Position numbers and translations under genes: made by a program. From the NCBI RefSeq assembly GCF_022829605.1, contig NZ_JAKSYD010000175.1, forward strand, positions 1 to 48,205: a stretch of DNA of 48,205 bases. Reading direction: 5' to 3'. Below, piece after piece: positions 12,246 to 22,531 of this stretch. The notes beneath the pieces were generated by a model. The model was not told where the DNA came from, searched no databases, and was given only the letters and a program-made list of their open reading frames with translations. The DNA is from Methylobacterium sp. E-065. GTDB lineage: Bacteria > Pseudomonadota > Alphaproteobacteria > Rhizobiales > Beijerinckiaceae. The stretch's first letter is position 1. The number at the start of each line of letters is the position of its first letter.

Positions 12246-13616
12246 TCAGGCGAGACCCGCCTGTCGCAGCACCACCCCCGCCCCGGCGCAGAGCGCCAGG
12301 GTGGGCAGCGTTCCGAGCCCAAAGCGAAACACGGCGGCGATCGCCGCCAGCGTCAGCAGCAGCGCCGCCGGATCGAGGCTCGCCGGCACCGGCACGTCCA
12401 GGCGCAGCGGTCCGAGCGGCACTGTTACGACCTGCCGGAACAGCGTCCGCAGCCCGAACCAGACCGCGAGGTTGAGGATTACGCCCGCCACCGCGGCGGT
12501 GATCGCCGAGAGCGCCCCCGCGAGGCGCCGGCTGCCGCGCAGGCGTCCGATCAGCGGCGCGCCGGCGAAGATCCACAGGAAGCAGGGCACGAAGGTGACC
12601 CAGGTGGTGAGCAGCCCGGCGAGCGTCCCGGCGAGCAGCGGCGGCAGCGCCCCCGGCGCGCGAAACCCCGCCAGGAAGCCCACGAATTGCAGCACCATGA
12701 TCAGCGGGCCCGGCGTCGTCTCAGCGAGGCCGAGCCCGTCGAGCATCTCGCCGGGCTTCAGCCAGCCGTAGTGGTCCACCGCCTGCTGCGCCACGTAGGC
12801 GAGCGCCGCATAGGCGCCCCCGAAAGTCACCAGCGCCATCTTGGAGAAGAACAGCGCCATCTGCCCGAAGACCGGCGGAACGCCGGGGGCGATCAGCAGC
12901 GCCGCCACCGGCAGGAGCCAGATCGCGAGCCACAGCGCACCCATGCGCAGGGAAACCGCCGCACCGTCCCGCTCCCGCGGCAGCATCGCGGCGCCGATGA
13001 GGAAGCCGGCCTCGTCCGCCCCCGCGTCGGCGGCGGCGGGATCGGGGCCGCGGCGGCGGGCGAGACCGAGCAGTCCGGCGGCGATCACCACCAGCGGGAA
13101 CGGCACGGCCAGCACGAACAGAGCCGCGAAGGCGGCGAGCGCGACGAGCCGATCGGTCCGATCGCGGAGCGCCCGGCCGCCAAGCCGCCAGAGGGCATGG
13201 AGCACGATCGCGAGCACCGCCGCCTTCAGGCCGAAGAACAGGCCGGCGACCGCGTCGACATGGCCGTACAGCACGTAGAGCCAGCTCAGAGCCATCAGGG
13301 CGATAAGCCCCGGCAGCACGAACAGGCCGCCCGCGACGAGCCCACCCGCCGGCCCGTGCATCAGCCAGCCGATATACGTCGCGAGCTGCTGCGCTTCCGG
13401 GCCGGGCAGCAGCGTGCAGAAGCCGAGCCCGTGCAGGAAGCGCCGCTCCGAGACCCAGCGCCGCTCCTCCACGAGGATCCGGTGCATCACGGCGATCTGG
13501 CCGGCGGGCCCCCCGAAGGACAAAGCCGCCACCCTGGCCCAGACCGGGACGGTCTCGGCCAGCGACGGCGCGATCACGCCGTGAGCGGCAACCCCGTCTC
13601 GATCAGGCGCGCCCAC
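12246..13616 (-). CDS. chrA: Chromate transporter ChrA
   Basis: A 456-residue inner-membrane protein of the long-chain CHR family, which exports chromate. Two homologous halves are visible: the first opens with LSFGGPAGQIAVMHRILVEE and contains LLPGPEAQQLATYIGW, the second has VTFGGAYAALAYVAQQAV and ETTPGPLIMVLQFVGF. I count about ten to twelve membrane segments. ATG 13616 has GGAG eight bases upstream, so I prefer it although it overlaps the end of the upstream M20 gene by 43 bp; a GTG at 13577 that overlaps that stop as GTGA is the alternative. Confidence 0.92.
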   Translation of the reverse strand: MGAPDRDGVAAHGVIAPSLAETVPVWARVAALSFGGPAGQIAVMHRILVEERRWVSERRFLHGLGFCTLLPGPEAQQLATYIGWLMHGPAGGLVAGGLFVLPGLIALMALSWLYVLYGHVDAVAGLFFGLKAAVLAIVLHALWRLGGRALRDRTDRLVALAAFAALFVLAVPFPLVVIAAGLLGLARRRGPDPAAADAGADEAGFLIGAAMLPRERDGAAVSLRMGALWLAIWLLPVAALLIAPGVPPVFGQMALFFSKMALVTFGGAYAALAYVAQQAVDHYGWLKPGEMLDGLGLAETTPGPLIMVLQFVGFLAGFRAPGALPPLLAGTLAGLLTTWVTFVPCFLWIFAGAPLIGRLRGSRRLAGALSAITAAVAGVILNLAVWFGLRTLFRQVVTVPLGPLRLDVPVPASLDPAALLLTLAAIAAVFRFGLGTLPTLALCAGAGVVLRQAGLA

Positions 13617-14746
13617 AGGGACGCTCCGTAAGGCGCAGCCGCGTCGTTGAAGTCGTAATGCGGGTGGTGGAGCGAGGCACTGTCGCCGTTGCCGATGAAC
13701 ATGTAGGCGCCGGGGCGGCGGCCGAGCATGTAGGAGAAATCCTCCGCGGTCATCATCGGCGCAACCGCCCGGTCGACGTTCTCCCCGCCCACGAGCGCCT
13801 CCGCGACATCGGCCATGAAGTCGGCCTCGGCGGGGTGGTTCTCGGTGACCGGGTAGCTCGATCCGAACTCGGTCACCCCCGTGGCGCCGAATCCGGCCGC
13901 GATCTCCGCCACCAGGGTCTCGATCCGTGCCTTGATCTGGGACCGCACCGCCTGGGACAACGTGCGCATCGTGCCCCGCATGGTCACGGTCTGCGGCAAC
14001 ACGTTGAACGCCTCGCCGGCATCGAGCGCGCAGACCGACACCACGGCCGATTGCAGCGGATCGAGGTTGCGCGCCACGATGCTTTGCAGGGCGATAATCA
14101 CGTGGCTTGCCACCAGCACGCTGTCGACGGCGTTGTGCGGCAGGGCCGCGTGGCCGCCCCTTCCCTCGATAGTAAGGGTGAACCGGTCGGTGGAGGCCAT
14201 GATCGGCCCCGGCCGGATCGCGAAGGTGCCGACCTTCATGCCAGGGATGTTGTGCATCCCGTAGACCGATTCGACGCCGAACCGCTCCATCATCCCGTCC
14301 TCGACCATCGCCTCGCCGCCGCCGCCGCCCTCCTCGGCGGGCTGAAAGATCAGCACGGCGGCGCCATCGAAATCGCGGGTCTCGGCGAGGTATTTGGCGG
14401 CCCCGAGCAGCATGGCGGTGTGCCCGTCATGGCCGCAGGCATGCATCGTGCCCGCCACGGTAGAGCGGTAGGGCAGATCGCGCACCTCCTGGATCGGCAA
14501 CGCGTCCATATCGGCGCGCAGGCCGATGGCGCGGTTGGAGGACCGGCCCTTGCCGCGGATCACCCCGACGATTCCGGTCCGGCCGATGCCGGTCACGACC
14601 TCGTCGCAGCCGAATGCCCGCAGTTGGTCGGCTACGAACCCGGCCGTGCGCTCGACGTCGTAGAGCAGTTCGGGATGGGCGTGCAGGTCGTGCCGCCACG
14701 CCTGCATTTCGTCGGCGAAATCGCGGATCCGTTCGAGGACGGGCAT
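13574..14746 (-). CDS. M20 family amidohydrolase (hippurate hydrolase-like)
   Basis: A 390-residue metallopeptidase of family M20D, like hippurate hydrolases and IAA-amino-acid hydrolases, which cleave N-acyl amino acids. Metal ligands are visible in MHACGHDGH (Cys, His), PAEEGGGGG (catalytic and ligand Glu), YGMHN and the late SLHHPHYDFND. LRADMDALPIQE is a further family signature. The start is placed at MPVLERIRDFADEM because upstream residues are not family-like. The gene overlaps chrA on the same strand, so the two are probably cotranscribed, but no functional link is obvious. Confidence 0.9.
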   Translation of the reverse strand: MPVLERIRDFADEMQAWRHDLHAHPELLYDVERTAGFVADQLRAFGCDEVVTGIGRTGIVGVIRGKGRSSNRAIGLRADMDALPIQEVRDLPYRSTVAGTMHACGHDGHTAMLLGAAKYLAETRDFDGAAVLIFQPAEEGGGGGEAMVEDGMMERFGVESVYGMHNIPGMKVGTFAIRPGPIMASTDRFTLTIEGRGGHAALPHNAVDSVLVASHVIIALQSIVARNLDPLQSAVVSVCALDAGEAFNVLPQTVTMRGTMRTLSQAVRSQIKARIETLVAEIAAGFGATGVTEFGSSYPVTENHPAEADFMADVAEALVGGENVDRAVAPMMTAEDFSYMLGRRPGAYMFIGNGDSASLHHPHYDFNDAAAPYGASLWARLIETGLPLTA

Positions 14747-14943
14747 CGGTTCGGAACTCTCGGAGCCTGCGGGTCTCAGGACGACCAGCAAAGCCGGGGC
14801 CAGAGCCGGCGTCAACGGCTCCGCTTGGGGGTGCGGGTCTGCCGCGGCGTCCGGGTCTCAATCACTGCGTTACGCACTCCGCCAAGCTTCGCCTTATAAT
14901 CAAGGTGCGATAGGGTCGCGATCCTCAACTTGAGGATGCATCC

Positions 14944-15141
14944 ATGCGCTGGGCCGTACTGCTGTTCCTGGTGGCTCTCGCGGCACCGCTGCTGTTGTCG
15001 GCCTCGCCGGCTTCGGCGACGCCCGGGATGCTCAATGCACGTGGGTGCCACGGCCATCCGCGGCACTGCCACGCGCGCTCGGAATGGCGGACCAACCGGC
15101 GGGGTCGGCATTACGCCGCCGGCCGCTTCGTCCGGGATTGA
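14944..15141 (+). CDS. Small secreted His/Cys-rich protein
   Basis: A 65-residue protein with a good Sec signal peptide (MRWAVLLFLVALAAPLLLSA, cleavage after ASA) and a short mature part containing GCHGHPRHCH followed by an Arg-rich tail. The His/Cys cluster suggests metal binding or a disulfide, but this is inference. GAGGA lies 8-12 bases before the ATG. It is 9 bp upstream of another small secreted protein gene on the same strand, so they are likely cotranscribed. Confidence 0.65.
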   Translation: MRWAVLLFLVALAAPLLLSASPASATPGMLNARGCHGHPRHCHARSEWRTNRRGRHYAAGRFVRD

Positions 15142-15150
15142 GGCGCCGTG

Positions 15151-15603
15151 ATGCGCTTCAGTCCCGGGAAGACCCTCGCCCTGGCGGCCCTGTCCGCGCT
15201 GGGATGGCTCTCGCTCGGTGCCCCGGATGCCGCGCGGGCCCGGGCCTGCGTCCAGCCGGAGGAGTCGAAGCTGGAAAGCCATCAGCACTATCGCAGCCGT
15301 CGGGACGAGTGCGACGTCCATGGTCCGGCAAAGTCGCTCGACGGCGGCAAGCCGGAGGGCGCCTCGGCGAAATGCCGCGACGGCACGTGGAGCTTCAGCC
15401 ACTCCCGCAGCGGGACCTGCTCGGGTCATAAGGGCGTCGAGCGGTGGGAGAGCGGTGGCCTCATGGAGCCGCTGCCCGGCGGCGGAGCGAATCCGCACGC
15501 TGGAATCGAGACATCTCGGTGGGTCACCCTCCCTTTTACGGACTTGCGGATTCACATATCGGGTCCGGCAACACCAATTCGGGTGAAAACCCAATCCGCT
15601 TGA
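15151..15603 (+). CDS. DUF3761 secreted protein with an extended tail
   Basis: A 150-residue exported protein. After the signal peptide (cleavage near ARARA) the mature part holds the DUF3761 signature: AKCRDGTWSFS, RSGTCSGHKGVERW, with Cys pairs that probably form disulfides. Proteins of this family normally end shortly after GVxxW; here the frame continues about 45 residues with no recognisable domain. ATG 15151 directly follows an in-frame GTG at 15148. Function of DUF3761 is unknown. Confidence 0.75.
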   Translation: MRFSPGKTLALAALSALGWLSLGAPDAARARACVQPEESKLESHQHYRSRRDECDVHGPAKSLDGGKPEGASAKCRDGTWSFSHSRSGTCSGHKGVERWESGGLMEPLPGGGANPHAGIETSRWVTLPFTDLRIHISGPATPIRVKTQSA

Positions 15604-15723
15604 TCGTGTGGAGGACCGCTGAGGGTGGATTTCCGCCGGTCTGCTTCCACGCAGTAATCTGTGGAAGCGGACATCGCTTCCGCGCCCGCTCACGACCCTT
15701 TGCGGACGCCGAGGACTTCCGCT

Positions 15724-15996
15724 TCAAGGTCGGCGCTGCTCGGTCGCTTCGGCCGCTTCCCGCTCTGGCGCCTGATCGATGACGATGAGCACAGAGGCGG
15801 TCAGTATGTTCCGGCCAGCCCCGTCGCGAACCTCAGCCCGATACTGGGCAGCGGGCCGTCCCTTGTGTTCAGCTCCAAGCATATCGGCCAACGTCTTACG
15901 GACCACCTCCCGCACAGCAGCCTCGTCCGGCAACTCATGGCCGACGTCATCTATGGAGACGATGCTGTTGAAAGTGTCGATGAAGAAGCGGGGCAT
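15724..15996 (-). CDS. DUF6894 family protein
   Basis: A 90-residue protein. MPRFFIDTFN at the start, a D-x-x-G-HELPDEAAVREVV stretch and the C-terminal YRAEVRDGAGRNILTASVLI are the usual features of DUF6894, a small family common in Methylobacterium and Bradyrhizobium and of unknown function. GGAGGA five bases upstream supports ATG 15996. It is divergent from the Crp/Fnr-type gene across the AT-rich island. Confidence 0.8.
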   Translation of the reverse strand: MPRFFIDTFNSIVSIDDVGHELPDEAAVREVVRKTLADMLGAEHKGRPAAQYRAEVRDGAGRNILTASVLIVIDQAPEREAAEATEQRRP

Positions 15997-16340
15997 CAGG
16001 TCCTCCCGGTCGCAGGCGGGAGCGCTCGCCTCACCCAGTCGCTAGCGCCTGAAGTTGATCGGCCGCCGATGCATTCCTGTGCCTTATACATCTTCAGAAA
16101 AATATAACTTACTTTGAAATACAGGAAAAATTATTTTTAAATTTCTACAATTTTGGGTAGAATTCCACATTCATATTATTGGAATATGACAATCATTACA
16201 TATATTATAATTTAAAAACTGATTTAGATTAGAGTTTGCTTTCATATACAATTGTGTACTACCAGATTAACGTTCGGATGTTGGCGGAAAGAGGTCTTAC
16301 AGTCCGCTTTCCTTAGCTTGGCCGAGCTGAAAGGAGGCGA
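15997..16340. promoter_or_regulatory. AT-rich divergent intergenic region
   Basis: This region lies between the DUF6894 gene (minus) and the Crp/Fnr-type regulator gene (plus). From about 16083 to 16262 the sequence is dominated by A and T, in a window that is otherwise strongly GC-rich. It includes TATAAT at 16206-16211 and an inverted repeat ATTCCA (16162-16167) / TGGAAT (16180-16185) with a 12-base gap that could be an operator. AAGGAGG lies just before ATG 16341. Promoter assignment is inference. Confidence 0.5.
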
Positions 16341-17087
16341 ATGTCCAATCCGCTGACCATGAAGCTCGAATACGGAGCCCGTCTGACAGACAATGACCGC
16401 GACGTCCTGCAGAACCTCACCAGAAGGACCCGCCGCATCGCGCGCCATTCGGACATCAGCCCTGAAGGCGAGCGGCCCGAGAACGTGCACCTCGTCGTGG
16501 AAGGCTTCGCCTGCCGCTACAAGACCCTTACCGATGGGCGGCGCCAGATCATGGCTTTCCTGGTGCCGGGAGACTTCTGTGACCTCCACGTCGCCATCCT
16601 TGGCCAGATGGACCACAGCATTGGCACCGGCTGGGGCTGTACCATCGTGGATATCCCGCGCTCGGCCATTGAGCATCTAACGGCTCACCACCCCCGCATC
16701 ACACGAGCCCTCTGGTGGGCGACCCTAGTCGATGAGGGTACGCTACGGGCGTGGCTCGTGAACATGGGCCAACGCGACGCCGATCGGCAAATGGCGCATC
16801 TCGTCTGCGAGTTGCTCGTGCGCCTCAAGGTGGTCGGCCTCGCGACCCAGAACAGCTTCGAGTTTCCAATCACCCAGGAGGACCTCGCCGACACACTGGG
16901 GATCACCCCCGTACACGTGAACCGGGTCCTTCAGGACCTAAGAGGTCAGGGCCTGCTCGAATGGAGGAGCAAGCGCCTGCGCATCCCCGACGTGGCGCGG
17001 CTGATGGCGTTCGCTGAGTTTGATCCGAAATACCTGCATCTGAACCGGCGCGACGACGACGAACGTCCGCTCTCCGGCACGTTGTAG
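16341..17087 (+). CDS. Crp/Fnr family transcriptional regulator
   Basis: A 248-residue regulator. Residues about 20-130 form a cyclic-nucleotide-binding-like sensor domain (ENVHLVVEGFACRYKTLTDG, RQIMAFLVPGDFCDLH). The C-terminal winged helix-turn-helix is clear: ITQEDLADTLGITPVHVNRV followed by LQDLRGQGLLEW. The N-terminal Fe-S cysteine set of true FNR is absent, so an oxygen-sensing role is not supported. Ligand and targets are unknown; this subfamily has many paralogues in Methylobacterium. AAGGAGG precedes the start. It may regulate itself through the AT-rich region upstream. Confidence 0.9.
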   Translation: MSNPLTMKLEYGARLTDNDRDVLQNLTRRTRRIARHSDISPEGERPENVHLVVEGFACRYKTLTDGRRQIMAFLVPGDFCDLHVAILGQMDHSIGTGWGCTIVDIPRSAIEHLTAHHPRITRALWWATLVDEGTLRAWLVNMGQRDADRQMAHLVCELLVRLKVVGLATQNSFEFPITQEDLADTLGITPVHVNRVLQDLRGQGLLEWRSKRLRIPDVARLMAFAEFDPKYLHLNRRDDDERPLSGTL

Positions 17088-17366
17088 ACTGGCTGCTGCG
17101 GAAGGTCTGCTCCCGGGAGAAGGCTTGATATCCGCTTCCCACCCCGAACTGTCGTTGCCGCACAGCTGACGAACGTTCGCTTCGGAGGAGCGCCAACAGC
17201 GATTCCGGGGGCCGGTCGGGTCGAAAGCAGCCGTCACAGGGGCAAGCTGATTGCGTTTCGACCCACGCGAGGTCGCCCGGCCCGATCTCGACAACGGAAG
17301 CCGACCCCCGGTTCACACCCCGGTAAGCCCGGGATGCGACCATGCCGCCGAGCGCGGGATCCCTGA
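17088..17366. other. Intergenic region, possible degenerate dispersed sequence
   Basis: The stretch 17100-17290 has pieces (AAGGTCTGCTCCCGGGA, GACGAACGTTCGCTTCGG, GTCGAAAGCAGCCGTCA) resembling a degenerate intergenic sequence I have seen repeated in rhizobial and methylobacterial genomes. No gene is convincing in it. This is memory-based recognition and therefore weak. Confidence 0.3.
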
Positions 17367-19208
17367 ATGACGAGTCTTGCCGGAACGCCGCTGCGCCGCG
17401 CGCAAGCCGGCCGCTCGCCCTTCGACAGCCCGACGCTGCTGATCGTGCTGGTTCTGGTCGCGCTGTTCGGCCTCTACGATCCGCGCAACCTCGCGCCGAT
17501 CTTCGATCACCTGCGCCTGCCCGATACCGACGACATGATGCGCCTCGTCGGCGTACGTGATCTGCTGGCCGGCCAGGGCTGGTTCGATCCCGTGCAGCAC
17601 CGGATGCTGCCGCCGGCGGGCATCCCCTCGCACTGGTCCCGCCTGATCGATCTGCCGATCGCGACTTTGATTCTGGCCTTCACGCCGATCCTCGGGCGGG
17701 CCGCGGCGGAGGGAGCCACCTGCGCCCTGTGGCCGGTCCTGCTGTTCGCCCTCTACGGCGTGTTGGCGGGCTTCGGGATGCGCCGCCTGTTCGGATGGCG
17801 CACGGCCCTGCTGGTCCTGTTCGTCGCGCCGCAGACCGCCGTGTTCCTGAACGTTTTCCAGTTTGGGCGGATCGACCATCACAACGCGCAACTCTGCGCC
17901 GTACTGGCGATCGCACTAGCGCTGGCGGATCCGGCCCGGCGGCTGCAGCGCGGGCTGCTGGCGGGAGCCGTCGCCGGCTTGTCGCTGGCGATCGGGTTGG
18001 AGGCCTTGCCGGTGATCGCAGCGGCCGGACTCCTCGTCCTCATCGATTGGGTGCGCGACGGCGAACGCGCCGCCGGCCTGCTCGCGGGCTACGGTTTCGG
18101 TATGTTCGGGTCGAGCACGCTGCTGTTCGGCCTGCAAACGGCACCGGACCTCTGGGGCGTGACGGCCTGCGATGCCCTGTCCCCGCCCTGGCTCCTGCTG
18201 GCCGCCGGCGCCGCCACGGTCGGCGGCGCGGCCCTAGTGGCCGGGCAATGCGAGGTTGGACGAACCGGGCGCTGCCTCGTTGCGGGCCTCGTCGGCGCCG
18301 GGATGGCGGTCGGCTTCCTTCGGATCGCGCCGTCCTGCCTGTCCGGCCCGTTCACCGGCATGGACGACCTCGTGCGCACGTCCTGGCTCGACCAAGTGGA
18401 CGAGATGCGCAGCTTCCCGCACTTCCTGCGCAGCGAGCCGGATGTCGCGCTGTCCAACGTCATGCCGATCCTGGTCGCGGCGCTCTATGCCGTCGCTATG
18501 GCCCTGCGCGAGCGGGCGCCCGACCGCCGCCGCTTCTTCATCGTTGTGGCGGCCCTCATCGTCCCGGGCGCGCTGATCGCGCTGGGGCAGGCGCGGGGTA
18601 TGTACGTCGCCGGGGCCTTCGTGCCGCTGCTCGGCGCGATCGCGCTCGACCGCGCCATCATGGCGCTGCGGATGCCCGGATCGGGACTGCACCGACTGGC
18701 GCTGGTCGTGCTGGCCTTGGCGATGCTGAGCAAGGCCTGGGTTCTCGTCACCGCTCCGCCGGCGCGTCTGCTGGCTCCGGCCACCATCGGGTCGCAGAGC
18801 GTGCCCGTTTCAAACTGGCGGGCCTGCACGGCGCCCGCCGCCTACGCGGCCCTCGACCGGCTGCCGCCGGGGATCGTGCTGGGCAGCATCGATCTCGGGC
18901 CGCCCCTCCTGCTGATGACCCATCATGCGGTCGTGGCAGCGCCGTACCATCGCAACCTCGTGGGGATGCGAGCCGCGATCGAGGCCGCGGAGGGGTCAGA
19001 GGCGACGCTGCGGCGGGTCACCCTGGCGCGCGGTGCCGATTACCTGCTGCTCTGCAAGACCGCCCTCGACCGGGCCGACGCCGGCAGGCCCGAACCCTTC
19101 GCGACGGATCTCGCCCGCGGCACCGTGCCCGCCCCGGACTGGCTCACGCCCCTCGCCGCCCTGCCGGACGGCTCGGCGCTCAGGATCTGGCGCATCCGCC
19201 GCGACTGA
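17367..19208 (+). CDS. Polytopic membrane protein, GT-C glycosyltransferase-like
   Basis: A 613-residue protein with about 11-13 membrane segments and a C-terminal soluble part of roughly 150 residues. Two acidic motifs fit a GT-C (STT3/AglB-like) fold: DTDDMMRL in the first large extracytoplasmic loop (about residue 52) and GRIDHHN near residue 170, resembling the DHH motif of STT3-type oligosaccharyltransferases. A lipid-linked-sugar-dependent glycosyltransferase is therefore the best guess. There are no glycosylation genes beside it. The GGGA before ATG 17367 is a weak ribosome site. Confidence 0.6.
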   Translation: MTSLAGTPLRRAQAGRSPFDSPTLLIVLVLVALFGLYDPRNLAPIFDHLRLPDTDDMMRLVGVRDLLAGQGWFDPVQHRMLPPAGIPSHWSRLIDLPIATLILAFTPILGRAAAEGATCALWPVLLFALYGVLAGFGMRRLFGWRTALLVLFVAPQTAVFLNVFQFGRIDHHNAQLCAVLAIALALADPARRLQRGLLAGAVAGLSLAIGLEALPVIAAAGLLVLIDWVRDGERAAGLLAGYGFGMFGSSTLLFGLQTAPDLWGVTACDALSPPWLLLAAGAATVGGAALVAGQCEVGRTGRCLVAGLVGAGMAVGFLRIAPSCLSGPFTGMDDLVRTSWLDQVDEMRSFPHFLRSEPDVALSNVMPILVAALYAVAMALRERAPDRRRFFIVVAALIVPGALIALGQARGMYVAGAFVPLLGAIALDRAIMALRMPGSGLHRLALVVLALAMLSKAWVLVTAPPARLLAPATIGSQSVPVSNWRACTAPAAYAALDRLPPGIVLGSIDLGPPLLLMTHHAVVAAPYHRNLVGMRAAIEAAEGSEATLRRVTLARGADYLLLCKTALDRADAGRPEPFATDLARGTVPAPDWLTPLAALPDGSALRIWRIRRD

Positions 19209-19218
19209 TGCGACGCGC

Positions 19219-21459
<2,241 letters not shown>

Positions 21460-21471
21460 CTCGGGGACCGG

Positions 21472-21699
21472 TTAACCCGCATTCGCCAGCGCCGCCGCGG
21501 CCTCGGCCGGGCCGGCGTCTCCGCCGAGGACGAAACTGGCCCGATTGGTCGCGAGGTTGACCGCCACGTCCCGGGCCCCCGGAAGCGCGGCGAGTGCCTG
21601 CTCGACCCGCTTGACGCAGGACGCGCAGGACATCCCCTCGACGGGGATGTTCAGAGCGATGGGGGCCGGGAGGCCACCGGGTCGAATCGCAGTGTTCAT
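21472..21699 (-). CDS. Heavy-metal-associated (HMA) domain fragment or chaperone, in frame with copA
   Basis: A 75-residue protein consisting of one HMA domain: VEGMSCASCVKRVEQALAAL, ending in ALANAG just before TAA (21474-21472). Taken alone it resembles a CopZ-type copper chaperone. However, it lies in the same frame as copA, and the stop falls exactly where HMA domains usually have Tyr (compare EAGYDAH in the copA HMA). I therefore think it is the N-terminal domain of a two-HMA CopA separated by a nonsense change, although a natural or recoded split is possible. Confidence 0.7.
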   Translation of the reverse strand: MNTAIRPGGLPAPIALNIPVEGMSCASCVKRVEQALAALPGARDVAVNLATNRASFVLGGDAGPAEAAAALANAG

Positions 21700-21919
21700 G
21701 GCATCCAAGATGGGGATCGTCCGGGTGGGTCGACCAGGGGCTCGCCGGAAGTTGAACCGCATGGGCGGCATGTCCCTGCGCCGGATCGCCGATCGGGTTC
21801 CGTGCCGCCAACCGCCTAGCGGAAGGCGCGAGATTCGTTGCGAAGCGGCTCCGTTCCTCCAGCCTTGTGAGATCGGATGCCGTCGGCCAAGCTCAGGCCA
21901 CCAGCGGAGGGAGATAGGC

Positions 21920-22531
21920 ATGGCCGAGCCACTGACGATCTACGGCGATCCGGGCTCGGGAAACTGCCTGAAGGTCAAATGGGTCGCCGACCATCTCGGC
22001 AGCCCGGCGACGTGGCGCGACGTGGACGTGCCCGGCGGCGGGACCCGCCGGCCCGAGTTCCTGGCGCTCAACCCCGCCGGCCGGGTGCCTATCGTGGTCT
22101 TCCCCGACGGCGCCGTCCTGTCGGAATCGAACGCCATCATCATCCATCTCGCGGAGGGCTCGCCCCTGATCCCGCAGGCCCCGTTCGCCCGGGCGCGGAT
22201 GCTGCAATGGATGTTCTGGGAGCAGTACAGCCACGAGCCCTACATCGCGGTCCGCCGCTACCAGCTCCACTACCTCAAGCGCGTGCCGGACGAGCTCGAC
22301 CCGAAGCTCGCGGAACGGGGCGCCGACGCCCTGCGACTGATGGAAGAGACGCTCGAACGCTCCGCCTTCCTCGTGGGCGACGCCCTAACGCTCGCCGATG
22401 TGGCACTCGTGGCCTACACCCGCATGGCTCACGAGGGCGGCTTCGACCTCGCGGATTATTCGACGCTCCGGAGCTGGCTCGGGCGCGTCGAGGCCGGGCT
22501 CGGGATCGGCGCCTATGGCGGGCCGGCCTGA
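21920..22531 (+). CDS. Glutathione S-transferase family protein
   Basis: A 203-residue GST. The thioredoxin-like N-terminal half has YGDPGSGNCLKVKW, NPAGRVPIVVF with the cis-Pro and LSESNAIIIHLAE, the glutathione-binding Glu-Ser pair. The helical C-terminal half has LVGDALTLADVALVAYTRMA, with the conserved N-capping Asp. GGAGGGAG a few bases before ATG 21920 fixes the start. Substrate is unknown. It is divergent from the copper genes and its last 19 bp overlap the convergent kinase gene. Confidence 0.9.
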   Translation: MAEPLTIYGDPGSGNCLKVKWVADHLGSPATWRDVDVPGGGTRRPEFLALNPAGRVPIVVFPDGAVLSESNAIIIHLAEGSPLIPQAPFARARMLQWMFWEQYSHEPYIAVRRYQLHYLKRVPDELDPKLAERGADALRLMEETLERSAFLVGDALTLADVALVAYTRMAHEGGFDLADYSTLRSWLGRVEAGLGIGAYGGPA

